A stretch of 36,259 bases of DNA, from the NCBI GenBank assembly GCA_013151775.1, contig JAADHO010000004.1, positions 1 through 36,259 on the forward strand, read 5' to 3'. The DNA comes from Deltaproteobacteria bacterium. Its GTDB lineage: Bacteria; Myxococcota_A; Polyangia; Polyangiales; Houyiibacteriaceae. Position numbers and translations under genes: made by a program. Below the pieces are notes generated by a model, which had not been told where the DNA came from, did not search any database, and saw only the letters and a program-made list of their open reading frames with translations. This document shows positions 34,783-36,259 of this stretch, piece by piece (the stretch's first letter is position 1; every line of letters starts with the position of its first letter).

Positions 34783-36259
34783 ATGAGCTGTATTTTTTTC
34801 CGTGTCCGCTTGGCGCTGGGCTTTGCCTGTGCCGTAACCCTGCTCTTTTCCGGTGCGAGCCCAGCCTCAGCACAGGTCAAGCCACGCATCGTGATCGCCT
34901 TCGATACGTCCGGGTCGATGGCGCTCGACTTCGGTGGCACCCCGACCTTTGGCGACGGGGTGATGACAAATTGCACGGGCAGCCCGGGCAACCCCTACTG
35001 CGGCGCGAATTGCACGGCAGGCATCGACACCGACTGCGACGGGTTGCCGAACGACAGCCGCATCACCATCGCGAAGAACGCCTTGCGCAACATGGTGCTC
35101 GCGTTCGGCGACGTGGAGTGGAGCCTCGCGCGCTTCGCTCAGAATGAAGGCACGAACATCTCGTGTCCGATTGTCGATAACCTCGAGTGCACATTGGCGT
35201 TTGGACCGGGCAGCTTCTACATCACGTCGTATGGAAATCCACAGTGCAATAGTGGTGGATCCATTCCTCGTAACAGCTGCAACTACAACTTCAACTTCCC
35301 CGGTCTTTGGCCTGCAGCGTGTCGACCTGGGAGTGGCGGAAGGCCACCGCTGCGAATGTTTGGAGGCGGGAGTCCTACGGTCTGTGGCAACTATGCTGGC
35401 CAGTGCGGAAACGGCGATTTCCTCGTCAATTTCCCTGGGATCGGTGCCTTCGCAGGTCTCGACAACGAGAGCGCCCTGTTGAAGTGGATCGATAACCAGG
35501 AGACCAACTTCAACACCAGCACGGCATCAGGCAATTTCTGCAATCATCGTGGCGGTGGTGATTGCGAGTTGCGCCCTGAGGGTGGAACGCCGATCGCCGG
35601 TTTGCTGGACAGCATTGGTAACAATGTCGCGCCGATCCAAGCAGCTGACACGGCGTCTTCTTGCCGACCCTACTCCGTGATCCTACTCACTGATGGTCAG
35701 GAGAGTCGGGGATGTCACGGCGGCAGCCAGGCCGCCGCAGACGCGGCGCCCCCCGCGGCAGCGGCAGCCCTGCTTGCCGCAGGGATACGCACGTACGTCG
35801 TCGGTTTGGCCATTGCGGGCGGTTCGCAGGCCAAACTCAACGCCATCGCCACGGCGGGCGGTACGGACGCGGGCGCGGCCGGTGGTGACACCGCCTTCTT
35901 CGCCAACAACCAGACGGAACTCGCAGCGGGACTCGCCGACATCGTGCGGCGCTCGTTGCTGATCGAGACGTGCAACGGTCTCGACGACAACTGCAACGCG
36001 CTCTACGACGAGGGCTTCCCGCTCTTCTGCAACCGACCCGCGGGAGTGACCACGGTTCCGAACTACACGAGCCCGCATCCAGCGGCGGCATGCGTGGATC
36101 CTGGTGAGACGGTGTGCGATGGCTTCGACGACAACTGCAACGGGCTGATCGACGAGGGCTTCACGAAGTACTGCGACATCCCGGGACACGCGGCGGTGGA
36201 CCTGTGCGTCAACCCCGGCGAGGTGTGCGACGGGATCGACAACAACTGCAACGGAGTGA
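34783..36259 (+). CDS. Secreted VWA protein with MopE-type metal-binding repeats (5' part, leaves window)
   Basis: An open frame of 492 codons continues past the last base. Residues 1-30 are a signal peptide (ALGFACAVTLLFSGASPASA). A von Willebrand A domain starts at once with PRIVIAFDTSGSMAL, carrying the MIDAS DTSGS at 41-45, and ends near YSVILLTDGQES (about 297-308) and IRTYVVGLAI. A Cys-, Asn- and Gly-rich insert lies between. From about residue 396 the protein has repeats of the MopE copper-binding-like type: ETCNGLDDNCNALYDEGF, TVCDGFDDNCNGLIDEGF and the start of a third at the edge. Such proteins are exported and bind metal ions or surfaces; the ligand is unknown. The central bases (about 35150-35650) are poorer in GC than the ends. 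It is divergent from the scaffold gene. Confidence 0.8.
   Translation, partial: MSCIFFRVRLALGFACAVTLLFSGASPASAQVKPRIVIAFDTSGSMALDFGGTPTFGDGVMTNCTGSPGNPYCGANCTAGIDTDCDGLPNDSRITIAKNALRNMVLAFGDVEWSLARFAQNEGTNISCPIVDNLECTLAFGPGSFYITSYGNPQCNSGGSIPRNSCNYNFNFPGLWPAACRPGSGGRPPLRMFGGGSPTVCGNYAGQCGNGDFLVNFPGIGAFAGLDNESALLKWIDNQETNFNTSTASGNFCNHRGGGDCELRPEGGTPIAGLLDSIGNNVAPIQAADTASSCRPYSVILLTDGQESRGCHGGSQAAADAAPPAAAAALLAAGIRTYVVGLAIAGGSQAKLNAIATAGGTDAGAAGGDTAFFANNQTELAAGLADIVRRSLLIETCNGLDDNCNALYDEGFPLFCNRPAGVTTVPNYTSPHPAAACVDPGETVCDGFDDNCNGLIDEGFTKYCDIPGHAAVDLCVNPGEVCDGIDNNCNGV

Overview
The window is high-GC chromosomal DNA that most resembles a Myxococcota (myxobacterial) genome, probably of the class Polyangia. 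The reasons are a class II (B12-dependent) ribonucleotide reductase, many lipoproteins, von Willebrand A and MopE-type Cys-rich secreted proteins, PATAN/DUF4388-plus-receiver architectures, and low-complexity Pro/Glu/Gln-rich linkers. This taxonomic assignment is inference. No tRNA, rRNA, CRISPR array or insertion sequence was seen.

Layout. 1-457: 5' end of nrdJ on the minus strand. 458-1195: a gene-poor gap with candidate NrdR boxes. 1196-5661: a tight plus-strand operon of three AIM24-family genes and a gene fusing a degenerate 5'-nucleotidase-like module to a predicted outer-membrane beta-barrel. 5668-10938: cardiolipin synthase, a large orphan lipoprotein, a PPi-type phosphofructokinase and a cytochrome c lipoprotein. 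10972-14270: housekeeping genes on the minus strand (rpsU; ruvB, ruvA, ruvC and yebC, in the order yebC-ruvC-ruvA-ruvB). 14435-16030: a globin, a CBS-domain protein and a four-helix membrane protein.

16141-23016 (minus strand) is a self-contained TonB transport locus: tonB, exbB, two different exbD genes, a TonB-dependent receptor with an N-terminal carboxypeptidase-regulatory-like domain, and a surface-type repeat lipoprotein. 23248-25881 is clpB. 26048-27322 is an accessory AlbA_2/HATPase gene with visibly lower GC. 27546-28758 holds a small lipoprotein and uridine kinase. 28785-29851 is a mobile mystery A/B (HTH plus Fic) module with a palindromic candidate operator. 29977-36259 holds a VWA lipoprotein, a large receiver/PATAN/TM/TPR scaffold protein and, divergently, the 5' part of a secreted VWA protein with MopE-type metal-binding repeats that runs off the window.

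The least described unit is the AIM24 x3 plus pseudonucleotidase-barrel operon (1196-5661). The scaffold protein at 31239-34568 and the dedicated TonB locus are next.
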